A DNA stretch of 64,000 nucleotides from Neobacillus mesonae (lineage in GTDB: Bacteria > Bacillota > Bacilli > Bacillales > Cytobacillaceae): positions 46,088-110,087 of the forward strand of contig NZ_JAMBNQ010000014.1 of NCBI RefSeq assembly GCF_023715155.1, read 5' to 3'. The notes under the pieces are model-generated. The model searched no databases, had not been told where the DNA came from, and saw nothing but the letters and a program-made list of their open reading frames with translations. Shown here in pieces: positions 9,774 through 18,528 of the stretch (the first letter of the stretch is position 1; every line of letters starts with the position of its first letter). A program made the translations under genes and the position numbers.

Positions 9774-10775
9774 TCACTCCCCATGCTTTTGCTTTGTTTC
9801 TTCAATAGTTTGTTTAATTTGACCGACAACATTGTTTGCGGCCATTTCCCTCGTCTGCCTTACTGCACTATATAACGCACGGGCATTTGAAGAGCCGTGT
9901 GCTTTTATGACTGGAGCTTTCAGTCCAAACAGCGCAGCCCCGCCATATTCGGAATAATCAAGTGTATTTTTTAACTGCATAAGATTTGGCTTTAAAATGG
10001 CAGCGGCTAATTTGCTTTTAAAGCTGCTCATTAAAGTAGTTTTTAACATTTTAAACATTGAAAGGGCAGTTCCTTCAACGGTTTTTAACACCATGTTTCC
10101 AGTGAATCCATCTGTTACAACAACATCAGCCACACCATTAAGCAAATCACGCGCCTCAACATTGCCGACAAAATGTAAGTTTGCTGATTTTAACAAATCA
10201 AAAGCATGCTTTGTTAAATCATTGCCTTTTTTCTCTTCTGTTCCAATATTTAAAAGTCCAACCCTTGGATTTGATATACCTCTAACCTTCTGACAGTAAA
10301 TGGAACCCATTATGGCATATTGAAGCAGGTGCTCAGGTTTTGCATCTGCATTTGCCCCTACATCTAAAAGCAGGAAACCCTCCCCGCCGAGTGTTGGAAG
10401 TGTGGGCGCTAATGCAGGCCGGTCAATTCCTTCAATTCTTCCTACCACAAAAAGACCAGCAGCCATAAGTGCACCTGTATTTCCTGCAGAAAGACAAGCA
10501 TCTGCTGTCCCGTCCGCTACCTGCTGGGCAGCCAGTACCATGGATGCATTTTTCTTGCGTCGGACTGCCCTTACCGGTTCATCAGTACCAAGAATTACAT
10601 CAGTTGTATGTATAATAGAAATTCGATCATGACTTGTTAAAGTTTCTTTTATTTTATTTTCGTCTCCGACTAGAGTGATTTCAATATCTGGAAAAGCTTC
10701 TACTGCCTTCAAGGCCCCTAAGACGATTTCCTTTGGAGCATGATCCCCGCCCATCGCATCAATTGCAATTTTCAT
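9774..10775 (-). CDS. plsX: Phosphate acyltransferase PlsX
   Basis: Makes acyl-phosphate from acyl-ACP for the PlsY route to phosphatidic acid, linking fatty-acid and phospholipid synthesis. It has 333 residues with the typical start [14 protein letters not shown] and the conserved [15 protein letters not shown] and [10 protein letters not shown] segments. The ATG at 10775 is used because AAAGGATG precedes it; an upstream ATG three codons earlier lies inside this site. It follows fapR by 12 bases. Confidence 0.97.
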   Translation of the reverse strand: MKIAIDAMGGDHAPKEIVLGALKAVEAFPDIEITLVGDENKIKETLTSHDRISIIHTTDVILGTDEPVRAVRRKKNASMVLAAQQVADGTADACLSAGNTGALMAAGLFVVGRIEGIDRPALAPTLPTLGGEGFLLLDVGANADAKPEHLLQYAIMGSIYCQKVRGISNPRVGLLNIGTEEKKGNDLTKHAFDLLKSANLHFVGNVEARDLLNGVADVVVTDGFTGNMVLKTVEGTALSMFKMLKTTLMSSFKSKLAAAILKPNLMQLKNTLDYSEYGGAALFGLKAPVIKAHGSSNARALYSAVRQTREMAANNVVGQIKQTIEETKQKHGE

Positions 10776-10787
10776 CTGTCTCATCCT

Positions 10788-11354
10788 TTAGTTAGTTTTC
10801 GAACGATACATTTCAAAGTCTCCGGTAAAGACCAATTCATTATTCACAAAACTTGTTACTTCAACAGTGGTTCTGCCATTCTTGTCATCAATTTTATTCA
10901 CTTTCGCTTTAGCCACCACGCGCTCGTTCAGCTTAACAGACCGCTTAAATTGAATATTGGCCTTTGCTGTTAACGCCAATTCATCATTTATGACTGCTAC
11001 TGCAAGTGAGTTTGCCTGAGCGAAAAGATGATGCCCCCTCGCAATATTATTCCGTTTAAATACGTGTTCTTCCTTTACATCAAATATGGAAATAGCACTT
11101 TGGTCAAGTTCAATATCGATAATTTCGCCAATTACTTCATCCAATGGTAATGAGCGTACTTCTGCCTCAAATCGTTTCTCAGCCACTGTTTTTATACGTT
11201 CTCGAAGTTCTGGAATCGATAATTCCAACCTGTCCAAACGAATCGTCTGAACACTTACTTTAAATTTCTCAGCGAGTTCCTCATCTGTGACAAATGGGTT
11301 TTCATTAATTGTTGCAGCAAGCATACCCTGCCGCTCTTTTTTATTTCTTCGCAT
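10788..11354 (-). CDS. fapR: Malonyl-CoA-responsive repressor FapR
   Basis: Global repressor of fatty-acid and phospholipid genes, released by malonyl-CoA. It has 188 residues. Residues 1-60 form a DeoR-like helix-turn-helix ([23 protein letters not shown]), and residues 80-188 a hot-dog fold with the conserved [17 protein letters not shown] that binds malonyl-CoA in the family. The ATG at 11354 gives the usual MRRNKKERQ start. Its own operator lies in the leader just upstream, so it represses itself and the operon. Confidence 0.97.
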   Translation of the reverse strand: MRRNKKERQGMLAATINENPFVTDEELAEKFKVSVQTIRLDRLELSIPELRERIKTVAEKRFEAEVRSLPLDEVIGEIIDIELDQSAISIFDVKEEHVFKRNNIARGHHLFAQANSLAVAVINDELALTAKANIQFKRSVKLNERVVAKAKVNKIDDKNGRTTVEVTSFVNNELVFTGDFEMYRSKTN

Positions 11355-11373
11355 TTGATACACCGTCCGAGAT

Positions 11374-11392
11374 CTTATGACTAGGTACTAAG
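11374..11392 (-). promoter_or_regulatory. FapR operator
   Basis: CTTAGTACCTAGTCATAAG on the minus strand closely resembles the known FapR box (TTAGTACCTAGTCTTAA type). It overlaps the predicted transcription start, the position expected for repression by blocking initiation. Confidence 0.85.
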
Positions 11393-11395
11393 AGT

Positions 11396-11424
11396 AGTAT
11401 AAAAGTTAAAAAAGCAGATTGCAA
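11396..11424 (-). promoter_or_regulatory. Sigma-A promoter of the fapR operon
   Basis: TTGCAA (11419-11424) and TATACT (11396-11401) are 17 bases apart on the minus strand. The -35 lies inside the 3' arm of the recG terminator hairpin. Confidence 0.75.
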
Positions 11425-11456
11425 GAATAACTTACTTTCCTGTAATCTGCTTTTAG
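11408..11456 (-). terminator. Terminator after recG
   Basis: On the minus strand AAAAGCAGATTACA pairs with TGCAATCTGCTTTT and runs into a T tract. The hairpin begins immediately after the recG stop codon. Its 3' arm contains the fapR -35 box. Confidence 0.8.
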
Positions 11457-11457
11457 C

Positions 11458-13506
11458 TTAGTCCAGCTTTTCTCCCTCTAATATTCCTGAAATCTCCAGT
11501 TGATTTCTTAAATTAGAATACTCTGGCGCCTTCCAAAAATAGTGTGATTGAATCAAGAGCGCTGCATCATTTCGGGCTGTTTCAAGCGCACGGTAATCAT
11601 GTACCATGTCTGCCACCTTAAATTCTGGAATCCCGCTTTGTTTTTTTCCAAAAAAGTCACCCGGGCCCCTTAGTTCTAAATCTTTTTCACTTAGAACAAA
11701 GCCATCATTTGTTTCGGTCATGATTCTCATTCTTTCCTGACCTGTTTCAGATTTAGGATTGGCAAGTAAAATACAATATGATTGATCACTTCCGCGGCCA
11801 ACCCTTCCACGCAGCTGATGGAGTTGTGAAAGGCCAAATCTTTCGGCATCATAAATAACCATAATGGTAGCATTAGGTACGTTAACCCCAACTTCAACGA
11901 CCGTAGTCGATACCAGCACCTGAACCTCATTAAGACTGAATGCTTTCATAACTGAATCTTTTTCTTCTGAACTTAAGCGTCCATGCATCAATCCTACATG
12001 GTATCGATTTTGAAAATAGTGGCTCAGTGCAGTGTGAACATCAATCGCATTCTGGACATCGAGCTTGTCCGACTCCTCAATCAATGGGCAAATAATATAT
12101 GCCTGATGACCCTTAATCAATTCTTTTTCTACAAATCCAAGGACACGTTCGAGCATTTCAGGCTTAGACCAGTAAGTCTCGATTTTTTTTCTTCCAGCCG
12201 GCATTTCATCGATAACGGATACGTCCATTTCACCGAAAACGGTAATCGCAAGTGTTCTCGGAATGGGTGTTGCCGTCATAAATAAGACATCAGGATTTTC
12301 TCCTTTTTCGCGCAGAACACGCCGCTGTTCTACACCAAAACGGTGTTGTTCATCTGTAATGACAAGTCCTAATCGTTTAAAAGAAACCTCATCTTGAATA
12401 AGTGCATGGGTGCCAATTAAAATATTAATATTTCCAGCAGCCAATTCAGCTAAAATCTCTTTTCTCCTCTTTCCTTTAACAGAGCTTGTCAGCAGTTCAC
12501 ATCTGATTGCAAAGGACTCAAATAACTGTTTTAAGGAATCCGCATGCTGTTCAGCTAAAATCTCCGTTGGAACCATGAGGGCACCCTGAAATCCTGCAGT
12601 GCATGATGCATATAGAGCTATGGCTGCTGCCACAGTTTTTCCTGCCCCAACATCCCCCTGTAATAAACGGTTCATCCTGTAAGGCGATAACATGTCCGTT
12701 AATACTTCATTAACAACCCTTTTTTGCGCATTTGTTAACGGAAATGGAAGATTATTAATAAATTCTTGTAATTTTTCAAGATCATAGTCTTGTTTAATCC
12801 CTGGGGAGTGCTCCCGTTCAAATTTTCTTAATCCCTGCATTTTTAATTGAAATTGAAGAAATTCCTCATATACCAGTCTTCTTCTTGCCTGTTTAACATC
12901 TTCTTGATTACCCGGAAAATGCATGGCTTTGATACATTCACGTCGTCCCAGAAGACGATATTTGTGCAGCAATGTTTCTGGCAGCGTTTCTTCTATATAT
13001 CCCCCAAATTGTTGAAAAGCAAGACTAATAAATTTCCGCATCCCTTTTTTGGTGATTTTACCTTTCAATGAATAAACCGGTTCAAAATCATGCTGTTTCG
13101 TGTTGCTTCCAAGCTGTAGTTCCTGCCCCGTGATCGTCTGACGGTGGGCATCCCATTTTCCTGTCACTGTTACAGTTTCATTGATGATCATTTTCTTTTT
13201 TAAATAGGGTTGGTTAAAAAAGACTGCCTTAATCAAATATCGCCCGACTAGAAGGCGAATCGTAAGCTTCGATTTTTTTCTGCCATAATAGACAAGAGAA
13301 GGCTCACTATGAACCTCCCCTTCGACTGTTACCTTCTCTTCATGCTTGACCTCGCTTAAGTCTCGAAGACGATAATCCTCATACCGATATGGAAAATATT
13401 CTAATAAATCCTGAATCGTATGGATTTTCATTTCTGACAAGGTTTCAGCCGTTTCTTCACCAATCCCCTTTAATACTTCTACTGATTGATTAAGATATTG
13501 ATTCAC
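11458..13506 (-). CDS. recG: ATP-dependent DNA helicase RecG
   Basis: Branch-migrating helicase that remodels stalled forks and recombination intermediates. It has 682 residues: an N-terminal wedge/OB domain (about 1-240), helicase motif I GDVGAGKT near 280, the DEQH box (ITDEQHRFG), motif III MTATPIPRT, and motif VI QLRGRVGRG in the second RecA-like domain. The C-terminal QxxGxxR-type TRG region is present (ELRGPGDFFGKKQSG). It overlaps sdaAA by 4 bases (ATGA), so it is coupled to the serine dehydratase genes. Confidence 0.97.
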   Translation of the reverse strand: MNQYLNQSVEVLKGIGEETAETLSEMKIHTIQDLLEYFPYRYEDYRLRDLSEVKHEEKVTVEGEVHSEPSLVYYGRKKSKLTIRLLVGRYLIKAVFFNQPYLKKKMIINETVTVTGKWDAHRQTITGQELQLGSNTKQHDFEPVYSLKGKITKKGMRKFISLAFQQFGGYIEETLPETLLHKYRLLGRRECIKAMHFPGNQEDVKQARRRLVYEEFLQFQLKMQGLRKFEREHSPGIKQDYDLEKLQEFINNLPFPLTNAQKRVVNEVLTDMLSPYRMNRLLQGDVGAGKTVAAAIALYASCTAGFQGALMVPTEILAEQHADSLKQLFESFAIRCELLTSSVKGKRRKEILAELAAGNINILIGTHALIQDEVSFKRLGLVITDEQHRFGVEQRRVLREKGENPDVLFMTATPIPRTLAITVFGEMDVSVIDEMPAGRKKIETYWSKPEMLERVLGFVEKELIKGHQAYIICPLIEESDKLDVQNAIDVHTALSHYFQNRYHVGLMHGRLSSEEKDSVMKAFSLNEVQVLVSTTVVEVGVNVPNATIMVIYDAERFGLSQLHQLRGRVGRGSDQSYCILLANPKSETGQERMRIMTETNDGFVLSEKDLELRGPGDFFGKKQSGIPEFKVADMVHDYRALETARNDAALLIQSHYFWKAPEYSNLRNQLEISGILEGEKLD

Positions 13507-14387
13507 TTTTCATTCAGCGGCATTCCAAAAATTTTAGCCTCAAGCCGTCGTCCTGTTGGAGTTGCCGCCAACCCTCCCTGTGCTGTTTCTCTTAATGCAG
13601 ATGGCATGGCCTGCCCGATTCTATACATAGCATCAATCACTTCATCACATGGAATACGGCTGGTAATTCCAGCCAATGCCATATCAGCCGCAACCATCGC
13701 ATTAGCTGCTCCCATAGCATTTCGCTTAACACAAGGCACCTCTACAAGGCCCGCTACAGGATCGCATACTAAACCAAGCATATTCTTTAAGGTAATTGCC
13801 ATTGCTTCGGCACATTGCTGAGGTGTACCTCCAGCCATTTCAACTATTGCTGCCGCAGCCATTCCGGCAGCAGAACCGACCTCTGCCTGACATCCTCCGG
13901 CAGCACCTGAAATGGAAGCATTATTGGCTACTACAAAGCCGAAAGCACCTGCTGTAAAAAGAAATGAAATCATTTGTTCCCTTGTAGGGTTTAATTTTTT
14001 CTGAACCGCAAACAATGTTCCCGGAACAACTCCCGCAGAACCTGCTGTCGGTGTTGCACAAATTGTTCCCATTGCGGCATTTACTTCATTTGTTGCAACT
14101 GCCTTACTTACGGCATCAAGAATGGTTTCACCTGATAAAAAATTTCCTTTTTCAATATATTTCTGCATCAGAACCGCATCCCCGCCAGTTAATCCGGAAT
14201 GAGATTTAACCCCATTAATTCCCCGCTCAACGGCTTTCTCCATGACAGTAAGGTTCCTATCCATTAAACCCAAAATTTCCTCTTTTGTACGGCCGCTTAC
14301 CATTACTTCCTGTTCAATCATAATTTCGGAAATCTTTTTATTTTGACTGACTGCAAGTTCTACTAATTCAGCTACATTACGGAACAC
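13503..14387 (-). CDS. sdaAA: L-serine dehydratase, alpha subunit (iron-sulfur)
   Basis: Catalytic subunit of the oxygen-sensitive 4Fe-4S L-serine deaminase that converts serine to pyruvate and ammonia. It has 294 residues with the conserved cysteines in CATPTAGSAG, GGCQAEVGSAAG and CDPVAGLVE that hold the cluster in the family. It follows sdaAB by 29 bases and overlaps recG by 4. The split alpha/beta arrangement is the Gram-positive form. Confidence 0.95.
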   Translation of the reverse strand: MFRNVAELVELAVSQNKKISEIMIEQEVMVSGRTKEEILGLMDRNLTVMEKAVERGINGVKSHSGLTGGDAVLMQKYIEKGNFLSGETILDAVSKAVATNEVNAAMGTICATPTAGSAGVVPGTLFAVQKKLNPTREQMISFLFTAGAFGFVVANNASISGAAGGCQAEVGSAAGMAAAAIVEMAGGTPQQCAEAMAITLKNMLGLVCDPVAGLVEVPCVKRNAMGAANAMVAADMALAGITSRIPCDEVIDAMYRIGQAMPSALRETAQGGLAATPTGRRLEAKIFGMPLNEK

Positions 14388-14416
14388 AATATTCCCCCCT
14401 AATTCCCTGATTGACT

Positions 14417-15079
14417 TTAGTCGGCTATCTTAGTTGCTTTTAGAATATTAGGCAGCTGTTCAAGTTCTTCAATCAGCTGATTATTAATATTCTGATCTAC
14501 TTCGATTGTCATTAGGGCCAATTTCCCGACTTCCTTGCGGGAAACTTCCATATGACCAATATTAATTTCATATTTGGCAAGCGTATTGGCAACATTTGCA
14601 ATGGTGCCGAAACGATCATTATGCATGACGAGTAATGCTGGGTGATTCCCAGAAAGCTTTAATTCAAATCCATTTAATTCAGTAATTTCAATTTTACCGC
14701 CGCCGATTGATATGCCGACCAATTCTAATTCCCCATCATGGTCGCCAATGATCACTCTGGCTGTATTTGGGTGGTCTGTTACGGCATCTTCTTCAATAAA
14801 AGTAATTTTCATGCCGCGCTCATTTGCAATATCAATAGCATGAATGATTCTTTGATCATCGGTATCAAAATCAAGTAAGCCGCCAATAACAGCTACATCT
14901 GTACCATGTCCTTTGTAGGTTTGGGCAAATGAGCCATATAATGAAATATTGGCCCATTTAGGCTCCCTGCCAAAAAGACTTCTAGCAACACGCCCAATTC
15001 TTGCAGCGCCTGCAGTATGTGAACTTGAAGGTCCAATCATAACCGGACCAATAATGTCAAATACGCTTCTATATTTCAT
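14417..15079 (-). CDS. sdaAB: L-serine dehydratase, beta subunit
   Basis: Regulatory/structural partner of SdaAA, 220 residues. The N-terminal GPVMIGPSSSHTAGAARIGR is typical and a C-terminal ACT domain (about 148-220, beginning LLVMHNDRFGTIANVAN) is expected to sense amino acid. The ATG at 15079 is chosen because GGAGAGGAGAAACCAT precedes it and the protein then starts MKYRSVFDIIGP; an extension upstream has no support. Confidence 0.95.
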   Translation of the reverse strand: MKYRSVFDIIGPVMIGPSSSHTAGAARIGRVARSLFGREPKWANISLYGSFAQTYKGHGTDVAVIGGLLDFDTDDQRIIHAIDIANERGMKITFIEEDAVTDHPNTARVIIGDHDGELELVGISIGGGKIEITELNGFELKLSGNHPALLVMHNDRFGTIANVANTLAKYEINIGHMEVSRKEVGKLALMTIEVDQNINNQLIEELEQLPNILKATKIAD

Positions 15080-15177
15080 ATGGTTTCTCCTCTCCGTTTT
15101 AAATAGATTTTTTACCATCTCTATTCATTTACTAAAAATAAGCTAATACATATGATAAAAAAGCCAAAGCATTTTGA

Positions 15178-15345
15178 CCAACTCGGACAAGTAATTATTC
15201 TTCGCACTGAAAGCTGTCCTTTAACCTTTTAGGGCCGAAGATTATTACACCTCGAGCTGTTCAAAGCTATCGCTTTCGCAATACTTGAAGCATTTTTTTC
15301 GAGGATGAAAGCTGGCTGGGCGCTGTGCTGGTCATGTTTCAAGAT
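15178..15345. repeat. Decayed family A structured repeat
   Basis: GTAATTATTCTTCG (about 15190) pairs with CGAAGATTATTAC (about 15236), enclosing TTTAACCTTTTAGGG. The general plan matches the better family A copies, but the outer GCGCC blocks are degraded (GGGCGCTGTGCTGG). Confidence 0.45.
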
Positions 15346-15372
15346 TTAGGATTTTATTCTTTCTTTACTTTT

Positions 15373-15417
15373 AAAAATAGAGGATGGACCTCTTCTGCGA
15401 GACCCATCCTCTATTTT
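15373..15417 (-). terminator. Terminator after yloV
   Basis: AAAATAGAGGATGG and CCATCCTCTATTTT form a perfect 14-bp stem with T-rich flanks on both sides, directly after the yloV stop. Confidence 0.8.
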
Positions 15418-15426
15418 AAACGTTAC

Positions 15427-17118
15427 TTATTCAATTGAAAAGATGTAAGAATATAGCGGCTGCTGGCCATTATGGATTTCAATCTCAACATCGGAAAAGT
15501 TTTCCTCTACATACTCTGTCAGCTGATTGAGTTCTGTTTCAGTAATATCCTCTCCATATATGATGGTGAGTATTTCTGAATCCTCATCGAGCATATGTGA
15601 AAGTAAATCCTTTACGGCTGCTTCTTTATCTTTATTTTTTACGACAATTTTACCCTCTGCAATTCCCATGAAATCATCTTTCTCAATATCCAAACCATCG
15701 ATTTGAGTATCGCGGACAGCATACGTAATTTGTCCTGTCTTAACATGGTTTAATGCTGCTTCCATAGCTTCTTCATTTGTCTTTGCATCAGCAGAAGGAT
15801 TAAAGGCAAGCAGTGCAGATAAACCTTGTGGAACGGTTTTCGATGGTATTACATAAATTTCATCTTCAGACACTTGTACTGCCTGCTCAGCAGCCATGAT
15901 GATGTTTTTGTTATTCGGCAAAATAAATACCTTTTTAGCATTTACCTTCTCTACGGCCTTGACAATATCCTCGGTACTTGGATTCATTGTTTGACCGCCT
16001 TCTATCACTTCATGGGCACCGATGCTCTTGAATAATTCCGCAATACCTGCTCCCATTGAAACAGTAACTATTCCGTATTCTTGTTTTTCTTTAGGACCTT
16101 CAGGCTGTTCAGGCTGTTTAGAAACTGAGTTATTTTTCGTTTCCCCTACAATATTAGAATGCTGCTGGCGCATATTTTCAATCTTCATATTAATTAAACT
16201 GCCATAGCGCTGGCCATATGATAAAACTTCTCCAGGCTGTTCAGAGTGAACGTGAACCTTAACGAGTTCGTCATCAGCAATAACCAGCAGGGAATCCCCC
16301 ATTTTACTAAGATCATTACGGAATACTTCCTCTTGAAAAGGGTGTTTAGCTGTTTTATCCGCTTCGAATTTCACCATAAATTCTGTACAGTAGCCAAATA
16401 CGATATCTTCCGTATTGATATGAGATTGCACACTTTTATGATGTTCGGCACTCACTAATTCATCCATTGATGGAAGAACACTTACTGTATCGGAAAGCTT
16501 TTCACCCTTTAATTCAGCAAGAAATCCTTCGTAGACACATACCAGACCTTGTCCGCCGCTGTCAACAACGCCAACTTCTTTTAATACCGGCAGAAGCTCA
16601 GGTGTCCTTTTTAAAGATGCTTTCGCTTCCTTTAAAACTTCTTCCATTAAAACAATAATATCGTCCGTTTTCTCGGCAGTCTGAATCCCTTTTTTAGCCG
16701 CATCTTTTGCTACTGTTAAAATGGTCCCTTCCACTGGCTTCATAACAGCTTTATAAGCTGTTTCCACCCCGGCCTCTAAGGCATGGGCAAAGTCGTTTAC
16801 AGAAATAACGGCTTTATTTTCAATGTCTTTTGAAAATCCTCGAAAAAGCTGAGATAGAATAACTCCAGAATTCCCTCGTGCTCCCATAAGCAATCCTTTT
16901 GATAAGGCTGCTCCAACCTTGCCGATGTGTTCTTGGATATTATTCTTTACTTCCTTTGCCCCGGAGGTCATGGACAAATTCATATTGGTTCCTGTATCAC
17001 CATCCGGTACGGGGAAAACGTTTAATGCGTCGACCATTTTTGCATTTGCTGCTAGATGATTCGCACCATAAATGATCATCTCAGCAAAACGTTTTCCATC
17101 TAAAGCTGTAATTGACAC
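15427..17118 (-). CDS. yloV: Fatty acid kinase FakA-like protein (YloV, DhaL/DegV-associated)
   Basis: A 563-residue protein with an N-terminal DhaL-type kinase domain (about 1-200, metal-binding aspartates in FPVPDGDTGTNM at 35-46 and GARGNSGVILSQ), a middle domain and a C-terminal DegV/EDD-like part. FakA homologues phosphorylate fatty acids bound to FakB (DegV) proteins, supplying acyl-phosphate for PlsY. This fits with PlsX being encoded nearby. It lies 15 bases downstream of the Asp23-family gene yloU, the common pairing. The kinase role is by family, not shown here. Confidence 0.9.
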   Translation of the reverse strand: MSITALDGKRFAEMIIYGANHLAANAKMVDALNVFPVPDGDTGTNMNLSMTSGAKEVKNNIQEHIGKVGAALSKGLLMGARGNSGVILSQLFRGFSKDIENKAVISVNDFAHALEAGVETAYKAVMKPVEGTILTVAKDAAKKGIQTAEKTDDIIVLMEEVLKEAKASLKRTPELLPVLKEVGVVDSGGQGLVCVYEGFLAELKGEKLSDTVSVLPSMDELVSAEHHKSVQSHINTEDIVFGYCTEFMVKFEADKTAKHPFQEEVFRNDLSKMGDSLLVIADDELVKVHVHSEQPGEVLSYGQRYGSLINMKIENMRQQHSNIVGETKNNSVSKQPEQPEGPKEKQEYGIVTVSMGAGIAELFKSIGAHEVIEGGQTMNPSTEDIVKAVEKVNAKKVFILPNNKNIIMAAEQAVQVSEDEIYVIPSKTVPQGLSALLAFNPSADAKTNEEAMEAALNHVKTGQITYAVRDTQIDGLDIEKDDFMGIAEGKIVVKNKDKEAAVKDLLSHMLDEDSEILTIIYGEDITETELNQLTEYVEENFSDVEIEIHNGQQPLYSYIFSIE

Positions 17119-17133
17119 AAATTTTCCTCCTCA

Positions 17134-17496
17134 CTAGGGTAGAGTTACTCGAACTCCCTGAACGTAAATATTTACCGAACTTGCGGCAAGCCCAACTGTC
17201 TTGTCAAGGATATATTTAACTTGTGATTGCACGTTATGAGCAATTTCAGAAATTTTCGTTCCATAGCTTACAATAATGTACATATCAATATGTAATTCCT
17301 CATTTTCCTGGCGGACAATTACACCGCGGGTAAAGTTTTCTTTACGCAGTATTTCAGTTAAACCATCTTTTATTTGATTTTTAGAAGCCATGCCGACGAT
17401 TCCATAGCATTCAATTGCCGCTCCTCCAGCAATGGTAGCGATTACTTCATTTGAAATATCAATTTGTCCGAACTTGGTTTGTAATTCGATGGACAT
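17134..17496 (-). CDS. yloU: Asp23/Gls24-family envelope stress protein YloU
   Basis: A 120-residue Asp23/Gls24 (DUF322) protein. The family is cytosolic and often anchored near the membrane, linked to envelope stress and partnered with FakA. The core has IATIAGGAAIECYGIVGMASK and a C-terminal SVNIYVQGVRV. GGGGGAACGATTC precedes the ATG. A promoter with an inverted repeat over its -35 lies upstream. Confidence 0.93.
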   Translation of the reverse strand: MSIELQTKFGQIDISNEVIATIAGGAAIECYGIVGMASKNQIKDGLTEILRKENFTRGVIVRQENEELHIDMYIIVSYGTKISEIAHNVQSQVKYILDKTVGLAASSVNIYVQGVRVTLP

Positions 17497-17542
17497 GAAT
17501 CGTTCCCCCTTTGGATTATTGATCCTTGGCTACAGTAATTTT

Positions 17543-17571
17543 ACTATAGTGACAGCAATATGGAAAGTCAT
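17543..17571 (-). promoter_or_regulatory. Probable promoter of yloU-yloV
   Basis: ATGACT (17566-17571) and TATAGT (17543-17548) are 17 bases apart on the minus strand, about 45 bases before yloU. The -35 is 4 of 6. Confidence 0.5.
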
Positions 17572-17580
17572 ACCTTTCCA
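17561..17580. promoter_or_regulatory. Inverted repeat over the yloU -35 box
   Basis: TGGAAAG and CTTTCCA are perfect 7-bp arms with a 6-base centre (TCATAC) that contains most of the -35 hexamer. The position suits an operator; no regulator is identified. Confidence 0.45.
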
Positions 17581-17699
17581 AAGTATATATTTTAACATTA
17601 AGAGTTGTCCAGCACCACAAGATTTATGATCAGCATTCCTTGGAACTAAGAAAAACAGCTGTGATTTATCATTGCAGGAACAAGCCATGCTTTTTCGGA

Positions 17700-17841
17700 A
17701 GGCGCTTCCGCTTTTCTTCTTGTTCAGCTTCTGTGCCCAGCCCCTCAAGGTCAATTTACCTTCATCCCTAAAAGTTAAAAAGCAACTTTCAGGGATGAAG
17801 TACATTTGCTTGTCGGGGCTGACCAAGGCGCTTCCGCTTTT
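17700..17841. repeat. Intergenic structured repeat, family A (well preserved)
   Basis: The element is bounded by GGCGCTTCCGCTTTT at both ends, in direct orientation. Inside, CAGCCCC pairs with GGGGCTG and TTCATCCCTAAAAGTT pairs with AACTTTCAGGGATGAA around AAAAAGC. It lies between divergent yloU and rpmB and is not coding. Confidence 0.75.
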
Positions 17842-17883
17842 TTGTTGTCAAGGTTTTTTTCTTGAAAGGTTTTGATACAAGTA

Positions 17884-17912
17884 TTGCATTCATAATCGTT
17901 GTGTGTTAAATT
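17884..17912 (+). promoter_or_regulatory. Possible promoter of rpmB
   Basis: TTGCAT (17884-17889) and TAAATT (17907-17912) are 17 bases apart on the plus strand, leaving a leader of about 95 bases before rpmB. Other A/T-rich hexamers nearby could serve instead. The 17497-18015 gap also holds the yloU promoter and the family A repeat. Confidence 0.4.
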
Positions 17913-18015
17913 ATTAAAGTATGTGAAGGCTAGAAAACTTGGCTTAGCCATTTTTTTCTATATCTATTTTGGTATACAAGCTATTAAGCTTTTGGTAGTT
18001 AAGGAGGGAAATATT

Positions 18016-18204
18016 ATGCCACGTAAATGTGTTGTAACTGGAAAGAAAACGACAACTGGTAATGCACGTTCACACGCTATGAACGCTAATAAGCGTACAT
18101 GGGGTGCCAACCTTCAAAAAGTTCGTATTCTTGTTGATGGAAAGCCAAAACGTGTTTGGGTTTCTGCAAGAGCGTTAAGATCCGGTAAAGTTGAACGCGT
18201 ATAA
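18016..18204 (+). CDS. rpmB: Ribosomal protein bL28
   Basis: A 62-residue large-subunit ribosomal protein starting [20 protein letters not shown], with the usual basic composition. The single N-terminal cysteine (MPRKC) shows this is not the four-cysteine zinc-ribbon version. AAGGAGGGAAATATT precedes the ATG at 18016; the longer open frame upstream is leader. Together with rqcH it is one of only two genes on the plus strand, as expected at this locus. Confidence 0.97.
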   Translation: MPRKCVVTGKKTTTGNARSHAMNANKRTWGANLQKVRILVDGKPKRVWVSARALRSGKVERV

Positions 18205-18209
18205 TTTTG

Positions 18210-18236
18210 GGGCATCCTGATGAGGGATGCTCTTTT
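18210..18236 (+). terminator. Terminator after rpmB
   Basis: GGCATCC and GGGATGC form a hairpin around TGATGA just after the stop, followed by TCTTTT. Confidence 0.7.
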
Positions 18237-18261
18237 CATGAATAATTCCCTGACATACCAA

Positions 18262-18299
18262 AATAAAAAGCACCCAAAATTGAATGGGTACTTTTTATT
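18262..18299. terminator. Bidirectional terminator between rpmB and spoVM
   Basis: AATAAAAAGCACCCA and TGGGTACTTTTTATT form a long stem with A/T-rich flanks on both sides. It can end leftward transcription after spoVM and rightward read-through from rpmB. Confidence 0.7.
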
Positions 18300-18335
18300 G
18301 TTTATTAAAAGGTATTGAGCAATGCATTATAATCT

Positions 18336-18419
18336 TTATTCTTTTTTATTAAACGCACCAATCATCGCTCGGACAATTCCGCCTAAAAATTTCGGCAGTT
18401 TAATTGTATAAAATTTCAT
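18336..18419 (-). CDS. spoVM: Spore morphogenetic peptide SpoVM
   Basis: A 27-codon gene too short for usual ORF finding. It encodes MKFYTIKLPKFLGGIVRAMI plus GAFNKKE, almost the same as B. subtilis SpoVM (26 residues). The amphipathic helix recognises the convex forespore membrane and anchors SpoIVA to start coat assembly; family work also links it to FtsH inhibition. The conserved Pro9 and the GGIVRAM helix are intact. GAGGAGGGACAGT precedes the ATG. It sits between thiN and rpmB as in B. subtilis. I could not find a convincing sigma-E promoter by eye. Confidence 0.95.
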   Translation of the reverse strand: MKFYTIKLPKFLGGIVRAMIGAFNKKE

Positions 18420-18528
18420 ACTGTCCCTCCTCAAATCTCACGTCTCTTCTCATATCAAACCACAGCTTTCGAACGTCAATACCATTTTATTCAAACGAAC
18501 GAAATCAGTACCAACTTTCAGGAGCCTA

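Larger units (their letters stand above)
15080..15426. other. Intergenic region between yloV and sdaAB
   Basis: The gap contains the yloV terminator (15373-15417), a decayed family A repeat (15178-15345) and a weak promoter candidate on the minus strand (TTGGTC, 18 bases, TATCAT near 15150-15180). No coding sequence is visible. Confidence 0.6.

Noticed and set aside
17530..17826. A 98-codon minus-strand frame upstream of yloU
   Set aside because: It spans the yloU promoter and a family A repeat, with no ribosome-binding site and no recognisable protein features.
18420..18528. A sigma-E promoter for spoVM
   Set aside because: I searched the minus strand by eye for the -10 CATACAnT type with a suitable -35 and found nothing good enough to list.
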